A stretch of DNA of 64,000 nt from Coriaria nepalensis (GCA_027186245.1 CP114483.1:16264220-16328219), one strand, 5' to 3'; positions 1 through 12,600 are shown, counted from the first letter of the stretch. The notes: a model not told the origin generated them from the sequence alone. Program-made: numbers and translations.

Positions 1-407
1 TATATTTTTGCCCTTCAAACATGATTTTCTTACATCACCTGCAATTAATCTATTGAAGACAACAATGCATTATTTTAGCCTTAAAGAGCATATCATTCAG
101 TCTTTTTAGATCATTAAATTGTTTGAAAGCATTTCGAACTAGTTCTATTTTCGCATTTAAAACACGACTTTCATGCATGACTTGCAATTGATCTACTGAA
201 GGCAATTGTGCATTTTTTTAGTGTTAAAGTCATATTATTGCATGTCTTTTACTCATTAAATCATTCTACATCACTTCAGACGAAATTCACCTTTTAAACA
301 TGACTTTCGTGCACAACTTGCAGTTGATCTACTGAAGCCAACTATATATTTACTTAGCGTTAAAATCATGTCATTGAGGCTCTTCTAGTCATTAAATCAT
401 TATAAAT
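1..407 (+). repeat. Partial unit at left edge
   Basis: The window opens at unit offset 15, in TATATTTTTGCCC, so this unit lacks only its first 14 bases. Its end variants (GATCTACTGAAGCC) match the unit at 1250, consistent with a three-unit period. The array must continue leftward beyond the window. Confidence 0.9.
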
Positions 408-1250
408 GAATTCGACCGAATTATAATTTTGCCCTTCAAACATGATTTTCTTACATAACCTGCAATTAATCTATTGAAGACAACAATGCATTATTTTAGC
501 CTTAAAGAGCAGATCATTCAGTCTTTTTAGATCAATAAATAGTTTGAAAGCACTTCGAACTAGTTCTTTTTTCGCATTTAAAACACGACTTTCATGCATG
601 ACTTGCAATTGATCTACTGAAGGCAACTATGCATTTTTTTAGTGTTAAAGTCATATTATTGCATGTCTTTTACTCATTAAATCATTCTAAATCACTTCAG
701 ACGAAATTCACCTTTTAAACATGACTTTCGTGCATAACTTGCAGTTGATCTAGTGAAGGCAACTATACATTTACTTAGCGTTAAAATCATGTCATTGAGG
801 CTCTTCTAGTCATTAAATCATTATAAATGAATTCAAACGAATTATATTTTTGCCCTTCAAACATGATTTTCTTACATCACCTGCAATTAATCTATTGAAG
901 ACAACAATGCATTATTTTTGCCTTAAAGAGCATATCATTCAGTCTTTTTAGATCATTAAATTGTTTGAAAGCACTTCGAACTAGTTCTTCTTTCGCATTT
1001 AAAACACGACTTTCATGCATGACTTGCAATTGATCTACTGATGGCAATTGTGCATTTTTTTAGTGTTAAAGTCATATTATTGCATGTCTTTTACTCATTA
1101 AATCATTCTACATCACTCCAGACGAAATTCACCTTTTAAACATGACTTTCGTGCGCAACTTGCAGTTGATCTATTGAAGGCAACTATACATTTACTTAGC
1201 GTTAAAATCATGTCATTGAGGCTCTTCTAGTTATTAAATCATTATAAATG

Positions 1251-1264
1251 AATTCGAACGAATT
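1251..1264. other. Conserved dyad at the C/A junction
   Basis: AATTCG-AA-CGAATT is a perfect inverted repeat with 6-bp arms and a 2-bp spacer. It overlaps the EcoRI site that sets unit phase. Unit types with GAATTCGAAC or GAATTCGACC keep both arms intact; types with GAATTCAAAC or GAATTCCAAC break one arm. A dyad can be a protein-binding or hairpin site, but nothing here shows function. Confidence 0.6.
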
Positions 1265-1397
1265 ATATTTTTGCCCTTCAAACATGATTTTCTTACATCA
1301 CCTGCAATTAATCTATTGAAGACAACAATGCATTATTTTAGCCTTAAAGAGCATATCATTCAGTCTTTTTAGATCATTAAATTGTTTGAAAGCACTT
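1255..1397 (+). repeat. Sub-monomer A (143 bp) of the reference unit
   Basis: This is the first of three diverged copies of an ancestral monomer of about 140 bp. It opens with CGAACGAATTATATTTTTGC, carries the core CACCTGCAATTAATCTA, then AATGCATTATTTTAGCCTTAAA, and ends with TAGATCATTAAATTGTTTGAAAGCACTT. It is the most diverged of the three. Across the window A has two main variant sets: ACATCACCTGC with GAAGACAAC and CTTTTTAGATC, or ACATAACCTGC with GAATACAAC and CTTTTCAGATC. The sets are partly recombined with one another. Confidence 0.85.
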
Positions 1398-1398
1398 C

Positions 1399-1408
1399 GA
1401 ACTAGTTC
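1399..1408. other. Conserved dyad at the A/B junction
   Basis: GAACTAGTTC is a perfect 10-bp palindrome containing a SpeI site. It lies at the start of sub-monomer B, in the position homologous to the dyad at the start of A. Units with GAACTAATTC have lost the perfect symmetry. The equivalent position in C has no dyad. Confidence 0.6.
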
Positions 1409-1433
1409 TATTTTCGCATTTAAAACACGACTT

Positions 1434-1443
1434 TCATGCATGA
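1434..1443. other. Palindrome in sub-monomer B
   Basis: TCATGCATGA is a perfect 10-bp palindrome with an NsiI core. It is present in many B copies and broken where B reads TCATGCATAA or TCGTGCATAA, the form seen in sub-monomer C. A shorter palindrome, AATGCATT, occurs in sub-monomer A at 1327-1334. Confidence 0.55.
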
Positions 1444-1539
1444 CTTGCAATTGATCTACTGAAGGCAATTGTGCATTTTTTTAGTGTTAAAGTCATATTA
1501 TTGCATGTCTTTTACTCATTAAATCATTCTACATCACTT

Positions 1540-1675
1540 CAGACGAAATTCACATTTTAAACATGACTTTCGTGCATAACTTGCAGTTGATCTACTGAAG
1601 CCAACTATACATTTACTTAGCCTTAAAATCATGTCATTGAGGCTCTTCTAGTCATTAAATCATTATAAATGAATT
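1540..1675 (+). repeat. Sub-monomer C (136 bp) of the reference unit
   Basis: This third related copy begins CAGACGAAATTCACATTTTA and ends inside the GAATT of the next unit. It is 6 bp shorter than A and B in its 5' part, before AAACATGACTTTCGTGC. The core is ATAACTTGCAGTTGATCTA. Variants that define higher-order types fall mainly in three places: GATCTACTG, GATCTATTG or GATCTAGTG; GAAGGC or GAAGCC; and TTAGCG, TTAGCC or TTAGGC. These are the most useful positions for tracing duplication history. Confidence 0.85.
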
Positions 1676-2512
1676 CGACCGAATTATATTTTTGCCCTTC
1701 AAACATGATTTTCTTACATAACCTGCAATTAATCTATTGAAGACAACAATGCATTATTTTAGCCTTAAAGAGCAGATCATTCAGTCTTTTTAGATCAATA
1801 AATAGTTTGAAAGCACTTCGAACTAGTTCTATTTTCGCATTTAAAACACGACTTTCATGCATGACTTGCAATTGATCTACTGAAGGCAATTGTGCATTTT
1901 TTTAGTGTTAAAGTCATATTATTGCATGTCTTTTACTTATTAAATCATTCTACATCACTTCAGACGAAATTCACCTTTTAAACATGACTTTCGTGCATAA
2001 CTTGCAGTTGATCTACTGAAGGCAACTATACATTTACTTAGCGTTAAAATCATGTCATTGAGGCTCTTCTAGTCATTAAATCATTATAAATGAATTCAAA
2101 CGAATTATATTTTTGCCCTTCAAACATGATTTTCTTACATCACCTGCAATTAATCTATTGAAGACAACAATGCATTATTTTAGCCTTAAAGAGCATATCA
2201 TTCAGTCTTTTTAGATCATTAAATTGTTTGAAAGCACTTCGAACTAGTTCTTTTTTCGCATTTAAAACACGACTTTCATGCATGACTTGCATTGATCTAC
2301 TGAAGGCAATTGTGCATTTTTTTAGTGTTAAAGTCATATTATTGCATGTCTTTTACTCATTAAATCATTCTACATCACTCCAGACGAAATTCACCTTTTA
2401 AACATGACTTTCGTGCGCAACTTGCAATTGATCTATTGAAGGCAACTATACATTTACTTAGCGTTAAAATCATGTCATTGAGGCTCTTCTAGTTATTAGA
2501 AGCATTATAAAT

Positions 2513-3354
2513 GAATTCGAACGAATTATATTTTTGCCCTTCAAACATGATTTTCTTACATCACCTGCAATTAATCTATTGAAGACAACAATGCATTATT
2601 TTAGCCTTAAAGAGCATATCATTCAGTCTTTTTAGATCATTAAATTGTTTGAAAGCACTTCGAACTAGTTCTATTTTCGCATTTAAAACACGACTTTCAT
2701 GCATGACTTGCAATTGATCTACTGAAGGCAATTGTGCATTTTTTTAGTGTTAAAGTCATATTATTGCATGTCTTTTACTCATTAAATCATTCTACATCAC
2801 TTCAGACGAAATTCACCTTTTAAACATGACTTTCGTGCGCAACTTGCAGTTGATCTATTGAAGGCAACTATACATTTACTTAGCGTTAAAATCATGTCAT
2901 TGAGGCTCTTCAAGTTATTAAATCATTATAAATGAATTCGAACGAATTATATTTTTGCCCTTCAAACATGATTTTCTTACATCACCTGCAATTAATCTAT
3001 TGAAGACAACAATGCATTATTTTAGCCTTAAAGAGCATATCATTCAGTCTTTTTAGATCATTAAATTGTTTGAAAGCACTTCGAACTAGATCTATTTTCG
3101 CATTTAAAACACGAATTTCATGCATGACTTGCAATTGATCTACTGAAGGCAATTGTGCATTTTTTTAGTGTTAAAGTCATATTATTGCATGTCTTTTACT
3201 CATTAAATCATTCTACATCACTTCAGACGAAATTCACCTTTTAAACAAGACTTTCGTGCATAACTTGCAGTTGATCTACTGAAGGCAACTATACATTTAC
3301 TTAGCGTTAAAATCATGTCATTGAGGCTCTTCTAGTCATTAAATCATTATAAAT
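2513..3354 (+). repeat. Two satellite units between HOR blocks
   Basis: Units at 2513 and 2934 carry the GCATGTC and AATTGTGC forms of sub-monomer B, like the block to their left. The first keeps GTGCGCAAC in C; the second has private changes CTAGATCTA, ACACGAATTTC and AACAAGAC. No gene or other element is present. Confidence 0.75.
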
Positions 3355-4617
3355 GAATTCAAACGAATTATATTTTTGCCCTTCAAACATGATTTTCTTA
3401 CATCACCTGCAATTAATCTATTGAAGACAACAATGCATTATTTTAGCCTTAAAGAGCATATCATTCAGTCTTTTTAGATCATTAAATTGTTTGAAAGCAC
3501 TTCGAACTAGTTCTATTTTCGCATTTAAAACACGACTTTCATGCATGACTTGCAATTGATCTACTGAAGGCAACTATGCATTTTTTTAGTGTTAAAGTCA
3601 TATTATTGCATCTCTTTTACTCATTAAATCATTCTAAATCACTTCAGACGAAATTCACCTTTTAAACATGACTTTCGTGCATAAATTGCAGTTGATCTAG
3701 TGAAGGCAACTATACATTTACTTAGCGTTAAAATCATGTCATTGAGGCTCTTCTAGTCATTAAATCATTATAAATGAATTCGAACGAATTATATTTTTGC
3801 CCTTCAAACATGATTTTCTTACATCACCTGCAATTAATCTATTGAAGACAACAATGCATTATTTTAGCCTTAAAGAGCATATCATTCAGTCTTTTTAGAT
3901 CATTAAATTGTTTGAAAGCACTTCGAACTAGTTCTATTTTCGCATTTAAAACACGACTTTCATGCATGACTTGCAATTGATCTACTGAAGGAAATTGTGC
4001 ATTTTTTTAGTGTTAAAGTCATATTATTGCATCTCTTTTACTCATTAAATCATTCTAAATCACTTCAGACGAAATTCACCTTATAAACATGACTTTCGTG
4101 CATAACTTGCAGTTGATCTATTGAAGGCAACTATACATTTACTTAGCGTTAAAATCATGTCATTGAGGCTCTTCTAGTCAATAAATCATTACAAATGAAT
4201 TCGAACGAATTATATTTTTGCCCTTCAAAAATGATTTTCTTACATAACCTGCAATTAATCTATTGAATACAACACTGCATTATTTTAGCCTTAAAGAGCA
4301 TATCATTCAGTCTTTTCATATCATTAAATTGTTCGGAAGCACTTCGAACTAATTCTATTTTCGCATTTAAAACACGACTTTCATGCATAACTTGCAGTTG
4401 ATCTACTGAAGGCAAGTACACATTTGTTTAGTGTTAAAGTCATACTATTGCATCTCTTTTACTCACTAAATCATTCTAAATCACTTCAGACGAAATTCAC
4501 CTTATAAACATGACTTTCGTGCATAACTTGCAGTTGATCTATTGAAGGCAACTATACATTTACTTAGCGTTAAAATCATGTCATTGAGGCTCTTTTAGTC
4601 ATTAAATCATTATAAAT
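3355..4617 (+). repeat. Three-unit HOR copy related to 9249-10512
   Basis: Units at 3355, 3776 and 4197 match those at 9249, 9670 and 10092, about 5.89 kb (14 units) to the right. The third unit of each carries GAATACAACACTGC, GTTCGGAAGC and a C-like CAGTTGATCTA inside sub-monomer B followed by CACATTTGTTTAG. The second has CTTATAAACATGA. This block places the three-unit family on both sides of the 4.6-9.2 kb region. Confidence 0.75.
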
Positions 4618-5880
4618 GAATTCGAACGAATTATATTTTTGCCCTTCAAACATGATTTTCTTACATCACCTGCAATTAATCTATTGAAGACAACAATGCA
4701 TTATTTTAGCCTTAAAGAGCATATCATTCAGTCTTTTTAGATCATTAAATTGTATGAAATCACTTCGAACTAGTTCTATTTTCGCATTTAAAACACTACT
4801 TTCATGCATGACTTGCAATTGATCTACTGAAGGCAACTATGCATTTTTTTAGTGTTAAAGTCATATTATTGCATCTCTTTTACTCATTAAATCATTCTAA
4901 ATCACTTCAGACGAAATTCACATTTTAAACATGACTTTCGTGCATAACTTGCAGTTGATCTATTGAAGGCAACTATACATTTACTTAGCGTTAAAATCAT
5001 GTCATTGAGGCTTTTCTAGTCATTAAATCATTATAAATGAATTCGAACGAATTATATTTTTGCCCTTCAAAAATGATTTTCTTACATAACCTGCAATTAC
5101 TCTATGGAATACAACAATGCATTATTTTAGCCTTAAAGAACATATCATTCAGTCTTTTCAGATCATTAAATTGTTCGAAAGCACGTCGAACTAATTCTAT
5201 TTTCGCATTTAAAACACGACTTTCATGAATGACTTGCGATTGATCTACTGAAGGCAACTATGCATTTTTTTAGTGTTAAAGTCATATTATTGCATCTCTT
5301 TTACTCATTAAATCATTCTAAATCACTTCAGAGGAAATTCACCTTTTAAACATGACTTTCGTGCATAACTTGCAGTTGATCTATTGAAGGCAACTATACA
5401 TTTACTTAGCGTTAAAATCATGTCATTGAGGCTTTTCTAGTCATTAAATCATTATAAATGAATTCGAACGAGTTATATTTTTTCCCTTCAAAAATGATTT
5501 TCTTACATCACCTGCAATTAATCTATTGAAGACAACAATGCATTATTTTAGCCTTAAAGAGCATATCATTCAGTCTTTTTAGATCATTAAATTGTTTAAA
5601 AGCATTTCGAACTAGTTCTATTTTCGCATTTAAAACACGACTTTCATGCATGAATTGCAATTGATCTACTGAAGGCAATTGTGCATTTTTTTAGTGTTAA
5701 AGTCATATTATTGCATGTCTTTTACTCATTAAATCATTCTACATCACTTCAGACGAAATTCACCTTTTAAACATGACTTTCGTGTGCAACTTGCAGTTGA
5801 TCTATTGAAGGCAACTACACATTTACTTAGCGTTAAAATCATGTCATTGAGGCTCTTCTAGTTATTAAATCATTATAAAT
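4618..5880 (+). repeat. Three units of mixed type
   Basis: The unit at 4618 carries TGTATGAAATCAC and ACACTAC in A and B and GAGGCTTTTCTAG in C. The unit at 5039 carries TACTCTATGGAATAC and GCACGTCGAAC. The unit at 5460 starts GAACGAGTTATATT followed by TTTTCCC. The order of the first two types recurs at 18516-19357. The chance open frame at 5037-5228 comes from a TGA changed to GGA in the 5039 unit and is not a gene. Confidence 0.7.
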
Positions 5881-7564
5881 GAATTCGAACGAATTATATT
5901 TTTGCCCTTCAAACATGATTTTCTTACATCACCTGCAATTAATCTATTGAAGACAACAATGCATTATTTTAGCCTCAAAGAGCATATCATTCAGTCTTTT
6001 TAGATCATTAAATTGTATGAAATCACTTCGAACTAGTTCTAGTTTCGCATTTAAAACACTACTTTCATGCATGACTTGCAATTGATCTACTGAAGGCAAC
6101 TATGCATTTTTTTAGTGTTAAAGTCATATTATTGCATCTCTTTTACTCATTAAATCATTCTAAATCACTTCAGATGAAATTCACCTTTTAAACATGACTT
6201 TCGTGCATAACTTGCAGTTGATCTAGTGAAGGCAACTATACATTTACTTAGCCTTAAAATCATGTCATTGAGGCTCTTGTAGTCATTAAATCATTATAAA
6301 TGAATTCAAACGAATTATATTTTTGCCCTTCAAACATGATTTTCTTACATCACCTGCAATTAATCTATTGAAGACAACAATGCATTATTTTAGCCTTAAA
6401 GAGCATATCATTCAGTCTTTTTAGATCATTAAATTGTTTAAAAGCATTTCGAACTAGTTCTATTTTCGCATTTAAAACACGACTTTCATGCATGAATTGC
6501 AATTGATCTACTGAAGGCAATTGTGCATTTTTTTAGTGTTAAAGTCATATTATTGCATGTCTTTTACTCATTAAATCATTCTAAATCACTTCAGACGAAA
6601 TTCACATTTTAAACATGACTTTCGTGCATAACTTGCAGTTGATCTACTGAAGGCAACTATACATTTACTTAGCGTTAAAATCATGTCATTGAGGCTCTTC
6701 TAGTCATTAAATCATTATAAATGAATTCAAACGAATTATATTTTTGCCCTTCAAACATGATTTTCTTACATCACCTGCAATTAATCTATTGAAGACAACA
6801 ATGCATTATTTTAGCCTTAAAGAGCATATCATTCAGTCTTTTTAGATCATTAAATTGTATGAAATCACTTCGAACTAGTTCTATTTTCGCATTTAAAACA
6901 CTACTTTCATGCATGACTTGCAATTGATCTACTGAAGGCAACTATGCATTTTTTTAGTGTTAAAGTCATATTATTGCATCTCTTTTACTCATTAAATCAT
7001 TCTAAATCACTTCAGACGAAATTCACCTTTTAAACATGACTTTCGTGCATAACTTGCAGTTGATCTAGTGAAGGCAACTATACATTTACTTAGCCTTAAA
7101 ATCATGTCATTGAGGCTCTTGTAGTCATTAGATCATTATAAATGAATTCAAACGAATTATATTTTTGCCCTTCAAACATGATTTTCTTACATCACCTGCA
7201 ATTAATCTATTGAAGACAACAATGCATTATTTTAGCCTTAAAGAGCATATCATTCAGTCTTTTTAGATCATTTAATTGTTTAAAAGCATTTCGAACTAGT
7301 TCTATTTTCGCATTTAAAACACGACTTTCATGCATGAATTGCAATTGATCTACTGAAGGCAATTGTGCATTTTTTTAGTGTTAAAGTCATATTATTGCAT
7401 GTCTTTTACTCATTAAATCATTCTAAATCACTTCGGACGAAATTCACATTTTAAACATGACTTTCGTGCATAACTTGCAGTTGATCTACTGAAGGCAACT
7501 ATACATTTACTTAGCGTTAAAATCATGTCGTTGAGGCTCTTCTAGTCATTAAATCATTATAAAT
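5881..7564 (+). repeat. Two-unit HOR, two copies of 842 bp
   Basis: Copies at 5881-6722 and 6723-7564 each contain a TGTATGAAATCAC / ACACTACTTTC unit ending in GGCTCTTGTAG, followed by a GTTTAAAAGCATTTCG / GAATTGCAATTG unit with CACATTTTAAAC. The TGTATGA marker is at 6015 and 6857, exactly 842 bp apart. Differences between copies are scattered single bases. Confidence 0.8.
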
Positions 7565-9669
7565 GAATTCAAACGAATTATATTTTTGCCCTTCAAACAT
7601 GATTTTCTTACATCACCTGCAATTAATCTATTGAAGACAACAATGCATTATTTTAGCCTTAAAGAGCATATCATTCAGTCTTTTTAGATCATTAAATTGT
7701 TTGAAAGCACTTCGAACTAGTTCTTTTTTCGCATTTAAAACACGACTTTCATGCATGACTTGCAATTGATCTACTGAAGGCAATTGTTCATTTTTTTAGT
7801 GTTAAAGTCATATTATTGCATGTCTTTTACTCATTAAATCATTCTACATCACTTCAGACGAAATTCACCTTTTAAACATGACTTTCGTGTGCAACTTCCA
7901 GTTGATCTATTGAAGGCAACTATACATTTACTTAGCGTTAAAATCATGTCATTGAGGCTCTTCTAGTTATTAAATCATTATAAATGAATTCGAACGAATT
8001 ATATTTTTGCCCTTCAAACATGATTTTCTTACATCACCTGCAATTAATCTATTGAAGACAACAATGCATTATTTTAGCCTTAAAGAGCATATCATTCAGT
8101 CTTTTTAGATCATTAAATTGTATGAAATCACTTCGAACTAGTTCTATTTTCGCATTTAAAACACTACTTTCATGCATGACTTGCAATTGATCTACTGAAG
8201 GCAACTTTGCATTTTTTTAGTGTTAAAGTCATATTATTGCATCTCTTTTACTCATTAAATCATTCTAAATCACTTCAGACGAAATTCACATTTTGAACAT
8301 GACTTTCGTGCATAACTTGCAGTTGATCTATTGAAGGCAACTATACATTTACTTAGCGTTAAAATCATGTCATTGAGGCTTTTCTAGTCATTAAATCATT
8401 ATAAATGAATTCGAACGAGTTATATTTTTTCCCTTCAAAAATGATTTTCTTACATCACCTGCAATTAATCTATTGAAGACAACAATGCATTATTTTAGCC
8501 TTAAAGAGCATATCATTCAGTCTTTTTAGATCATTAAATTGTTTAAAAGCATTTCGAACTAGTTCTATTTTCGCATTTAAAACACGACTTTCATGCATGA
8601 ATTGCAATTGATCTACTGAAGGCAATTGTGCATTTTTTTAGTGTTAAAGTCATATTATTGCATGTCTTTTACTCATTAAATCATTCTAAATCACTTCAGA
8701 CGAAATTCACATTTTAAACATGACTTTCGTGCATAACTTGCAGTTGATCTACTGAAGGCAACTATACATTTACTTAGCGTTAAAATCATGTCGTTGAGGC
8801 TCTTCTAGTCATTAAATCATTATAAATGAATTCAAACGAATTATATTTTTGCCCTTCAAACATGATTTTCTTACATCACCTGCAATTAATCTATTGAAGA
8901 CAACAATGCATTATTTTAGCCTTAAAGAGCATATCATTCAGTCTTTTTAGATCATTAAATTGTTTGAAAGCACTTCGAACTAGTTCTTTTTTCGCATTTA
9001 AAACACGACTTTCATGCATGACTTGCAATTGATCTACTGAAGGCAATTGTGCATTTTTTTAGTGTTAAAGTCATATTATTGCATGTCTTTTACTCATTAA
9101 ATCATTCTACATCACTTCAGACGAAATTCACCTTTTAAACATGACTTTCGTGTGCAACTTCCAGTTGATCTATTGAAGGCAACTATACATTTACTTAGCG
9201 TTAAAATCATGTCATTGAGGCTCTTGTAGTCATTAAATCATTATAAATGAATTCAAACGAATTATATTTTTGCCCTTCAAACATGATTTTCTTACATCAC
9301 CTGCAATTAATCTATTGAAGACAACAATGCATTATTTTAGCCTTAAAGAGCATATCATTCAGTCTTTTTAGATCATTAAATTGTTTGAAAGCACTTCGAA
9401 CTAGTTCTATTTTCGCATATAAAACACGACTTTCATGCATGACTTGCAATTGATCTACTGAAGGCGACTATGCATTTTTTTAGTGTTAAAGTCATATTAT
9501 TGCATCTCTTTTACTCATTAAATCATTCTAAATCACTTCAGACGAAATTCACCTTTTAAACATGACTTTCGTGCATAACTTGCAGTTGATCTAGTGAAGG
9601 CAACTATACATTTACTTAGCGTTAAAATCATGTCATTGAGGCTCTTCTAGTCATTAAATCATTATAAAT
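7144..9669 (+). repeat. Three-unit tandem duplication, period 1263 bp
   Basis: Units at 7144 and 7565 match units at 8407 and 8828. Shared rare variants are GTCGTTGAGG (near 7527 and 8790), TTCTTTTTTCGC, and GTGTGCAACTTCCAG, whose upstream ACTTTCG is at 7881 and 9144, 1263 bp apart. The third unit differs between copies, so the boundary is mosaic. The unit at 8407 also shares the GAACGAGTT start of the unit at 5460, 2947 bp (seven units) to the left. Confidence 0.7.
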
Positions 9670-12600
9670 GAATTCGAACGAATTATATTTTTGCCCTTCA
9701 AACATGATTTTCTTACATCACCTGCAATTAATCTATTGAAGACAACAATGCATTATTTTAGCCTTAAAGAGCATATCATTCAGTCTTTTTAGATCATTAA
9801 ATTGTTTGAAAGCACTTCGAACTAGTTCTATTTTCGCATTTAAAACACGACTTTCATGCATGACTTGCAATTGATCTACTGAAGGCAATTGTGCATTTTT
9901 TTAGTGTTAAAGTCATATTATTGCATCTCTTTTACTCATTAAATCATTCTAAATCACTTCAGACGAAATTCACCTTATAAACATGACTTTCGTGCATAAC
10001 TTGCAGTTGATCTATTGAAGGCAACTATACATTTACTTTGCGTTAAAATCATGTCATTGAGGCTCTTCTAGTCAGCAAAATCATCATAAATGAATTCGAA
10101 CGAATTATATTTTTGCCCTTCAAAAATGATTTTCTTACATAACCTGCAATTAATCTATTGAATACAACACTGCATTATTTTAGCCTTAAAGAGCATATCA
10201 TTCAGTCTTTTCAGATCATTAAATTGTTCGGAAGCACTTCGAACTAATTCTATTTTCGCATTTAAAACACGACTTTCATGCATAACTTGCAGTTGATCTA
10301 CTAAAGGCAAGTACACATTTGTTTAGTGTTAAAGTCATATTATTGCATCTCTTTTACTCACTAAATCATTCTAAATCACTTCAGACGAAATTCACCTTTT
10401 AAACATGACTTTCGTGCATAACTTGCAGTTGATCTAGTGAAGGCAACTATACATTTACTTAGCCTTAAAATCATGTCATTGAGGCTCTTGTAGTCATTAA
10501 ATCATTATAAATGAATTCAAACGAATTATATTTTTGCCCTTCAAACAAGATTTTCTTACATCACCTGCAATTAATCTATTGAAGACAACAATGCATTATT
10601 TTAGCGTTAAAGAGCATATCATTCAGTCTTTTTAGATCATTAAATTGTTTGAAAGCACTTCGAACTAGTTCTATTTTCGCATTTAAAACACGACTTTCAT
10701 GCATGACTTGCAATTGATCTACTGAAGGCAACTATGCATTTTTTTAGTGTTAAAGTCATATTATTGCATCTCTTTTACTCATTAAATCATTCTAAATCAC
10801 TTCAGACGAAATTCACCTTTTAAACATGACTTTCGTGCATAACTTGCAGTTGATCTAGTGAAGGCAACTATACATTTACTTAGCGTTAAAATCATGTCAT
10901 TGAAGCTCTTCTAGTCATTAAATCATTATAAATGAATTCGAACGAATTATATTTTTGCCCTTCAAACATGATTTTCTTACATCACCTGCAATTAATCTAT
11001 TGAAGACAACAATGCATTATTTTAGCCTTAAAGAGCATATCATTCAGTCTTTTTAGATCATTAAATTGTTTGAAAGCACTTCGAACTAGTTCTATTTTCG
11101 CATTTAAAACACGACTTTCATGCATGACTTGCAATTGATCTACTGAAGGCAATTGTGCATTTTTTTAGTGTTAAAGTCATATTATTGCATCTCTTTTACT
11201 CATTAAATCATTCTAAATCACTTCAGACGAAATTCACCTTATAAACATGACTTTCGTGCATAACTTGCAGTTGATCTATTGAAGGCAACTATACATTTAC
11301 TTTGCGTTGAAATCATGTCATTGAGGCTCTTCTAGTCAGCAAAATCATTATAAATGAATTCGAACGAATTATATTTTTGCCCTTCAAAAATGATTTTCTT
11401 ACATAACCTGCAATTAATCTATTGAATACAACACTGCATTATTTTAGCCTTAAAGAGCATATCATTCAGTCTTTTCAGATCATTAAATTGTTCGGAAGCA
11501 CTTCGAACTAATTCTATTTTCGCATTTAAAACACGACTTTCATGCATAACTTGCAGTTGATCTACTGAAGGCAAGTACACATTTGTTTAGTGTTAAAGTC
11601 ATATTATTGCATCTCTTTTACTCACTAAATCATTCTAAATCACTTCAGACGAAATTCACCTTTTAAACATGACTTTCGTGCATAACTTGCAGTTGATCTA
11701 CTGAAGGCAACTATACATTTACTTAGCCTTAAAATCATGTCATTGAGGCTCTTCTAGTCATTAAATCATTATAAATGAATTCAAACGAATTATATTTTTG
11801 CCCTTCAAACATGATTTTCTTACATCACCTGCAATTAATCTATTGAAGACAACAATGCATTATTTTAGCCTTAAAGAGCATATCATTCAGTCTTTTTAGA
11901 TCATTAAATTGTTTGAAAGCACTTAAAACTAGTTCTATTTTCGCATTTGAAACACGACTTTCATGCATAACTTGCAATTGATCTACTGAAGGCAAGTATG
12001 CATTTTTTTAGTGTTAAGGTCATATTATTGCATCTCTTTTACTCATTAAATCATTCTAAATCACTTCAGACGAAATTCACCTTTTAAACATGACTTTCGT
12101 GCATAACTTGCAGTTGATCTATTGAAGGCAACTATACATTTACTTAGCGTTAAAATCATGTCATTGAGGCTCTTTTAGTCATTAAATCATTATAAATGAA
12201 TTCGAACGAATTATATTTTTGCCCTTCAAACATGATTTTCTTACATCACCTGCAATTAATCTATTGAAGACAACAATGCATTATTTTAGCCTTAAAGAGC
12301 ATATCATTCAGTCTTTTTAGATCATTAAATTGTATGAAATCACTTCGAACTAGTTCTATTTTCGCATTTAAAACACTACTTTCATGCATGACTTGCAATT
12401 GATCTACTGAAGGCAATTGTGCATTTTCTTAGTGTTAAAGTCATATTATTGCATCTCTTTTACTCATTAAATCATTCTAAATCACTTCAGACGAAATTCA
12501 CCTTATAAACATGACTTTCGTGCATAACTTGCAGTTGATCTATTGAAGGCAACTATACATTTACTTAGCGTTAAAATCATGTCATTGAGGCTCTTCTAGT

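Larger units (their letters stand above)
1398..1539 (+). repeat. Sub-monomer B (142 bp) of the reference unit
   Basis: This second related copy opens with CGAACTAGTTCTATTTTCGC, which aligns with the start of A. It carries CATGACTTGCAATTGATCTA, a T7 run, and TTTACTCATTAAATCATT near its end. Aligned by hand to C over about 118 bp it differs at about 20 positions, roughly 83% identity. B is the most variable part of the unit across the window, with alternatives AATTGTGC, AACTATGC, AAGTACAC or AAGTATGC after GAAGGC, and GCATGTC or GCATCTC downstream. Confidence 0.85.
1250..1670 (+). repeat. Reference 421-bp satellite unit
   Basis: This unit is exactly 421 bp from one GAATTC to the next and has few private variants, so it serves as a reference for phase. 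Offset 1 is the G of GAATTC. The unit contains three related sub-monomers, A, B and C, listed separately. Landmarks: GCCCTTCAAACATGA near offset 24, CACCTGCAATTAATCTA near 50, a GAACTAGTTC dyad at 150-159, a T7 run near 227-233, and CATTGAGGCTCTTCTAG near 385. Phase is arbitrary; starting at GAATTC is a convention based on its strong conservation. Confidence 0.95.
1..2512 (+). repeat. Three-unit HOR, period about 1263 bp (left block)
   Basis: Units at 1, 408 and 829 match units at 1250, 1671 and 2092 in order. Diagnostic shared variants are GAGCAGATCATTC with GATCAATAAATAG (511 and 1774, exactly 1263 bp apart), CATCACTCCAG (1111 and 2373) and a GTGCGCAAC form with GATCTATTG in the third unit. 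The second copy has a one-base deletion in GACTTGCATTG near 2290 and a compensating extra base in TTATTAGAAGCATT near 2495. The deletion bypasses the usual stop codons of one minus-strand frame and gives a chance open frame of 60 codons. Confidence 0.8.

Noticed and set aside
1261..1275. TATA-like promoter in AATTATATTTTTGC
   Set aside because: AT-rich sequence gives such matches by chance in every unit. No initiator, gene or polymerase III box accompanies it.
1390..1415. CENP-B box-like motif around CTTCGAACTAGTTC
   Set aside because: TTCG and the following spaced A fit the start of the box, but the required CGGG part is absent (TCTA instead). I do not call it a CENP-B site.
2155..2337. Minus-strand open frame of 60 codons
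   Set aside because: It lies wholly inside a satellite unit and follows a one-base deletion near 2290. Neighbouring units have stops in the same frame. It is not a gene.
5037..5228. Plus-strand open frame of 63 codons
   Set aside because: The frame starts in the unit-boundary AAATGAATTC and is open only because a TGA reads GGA in this one unit. Other units carry the stop.
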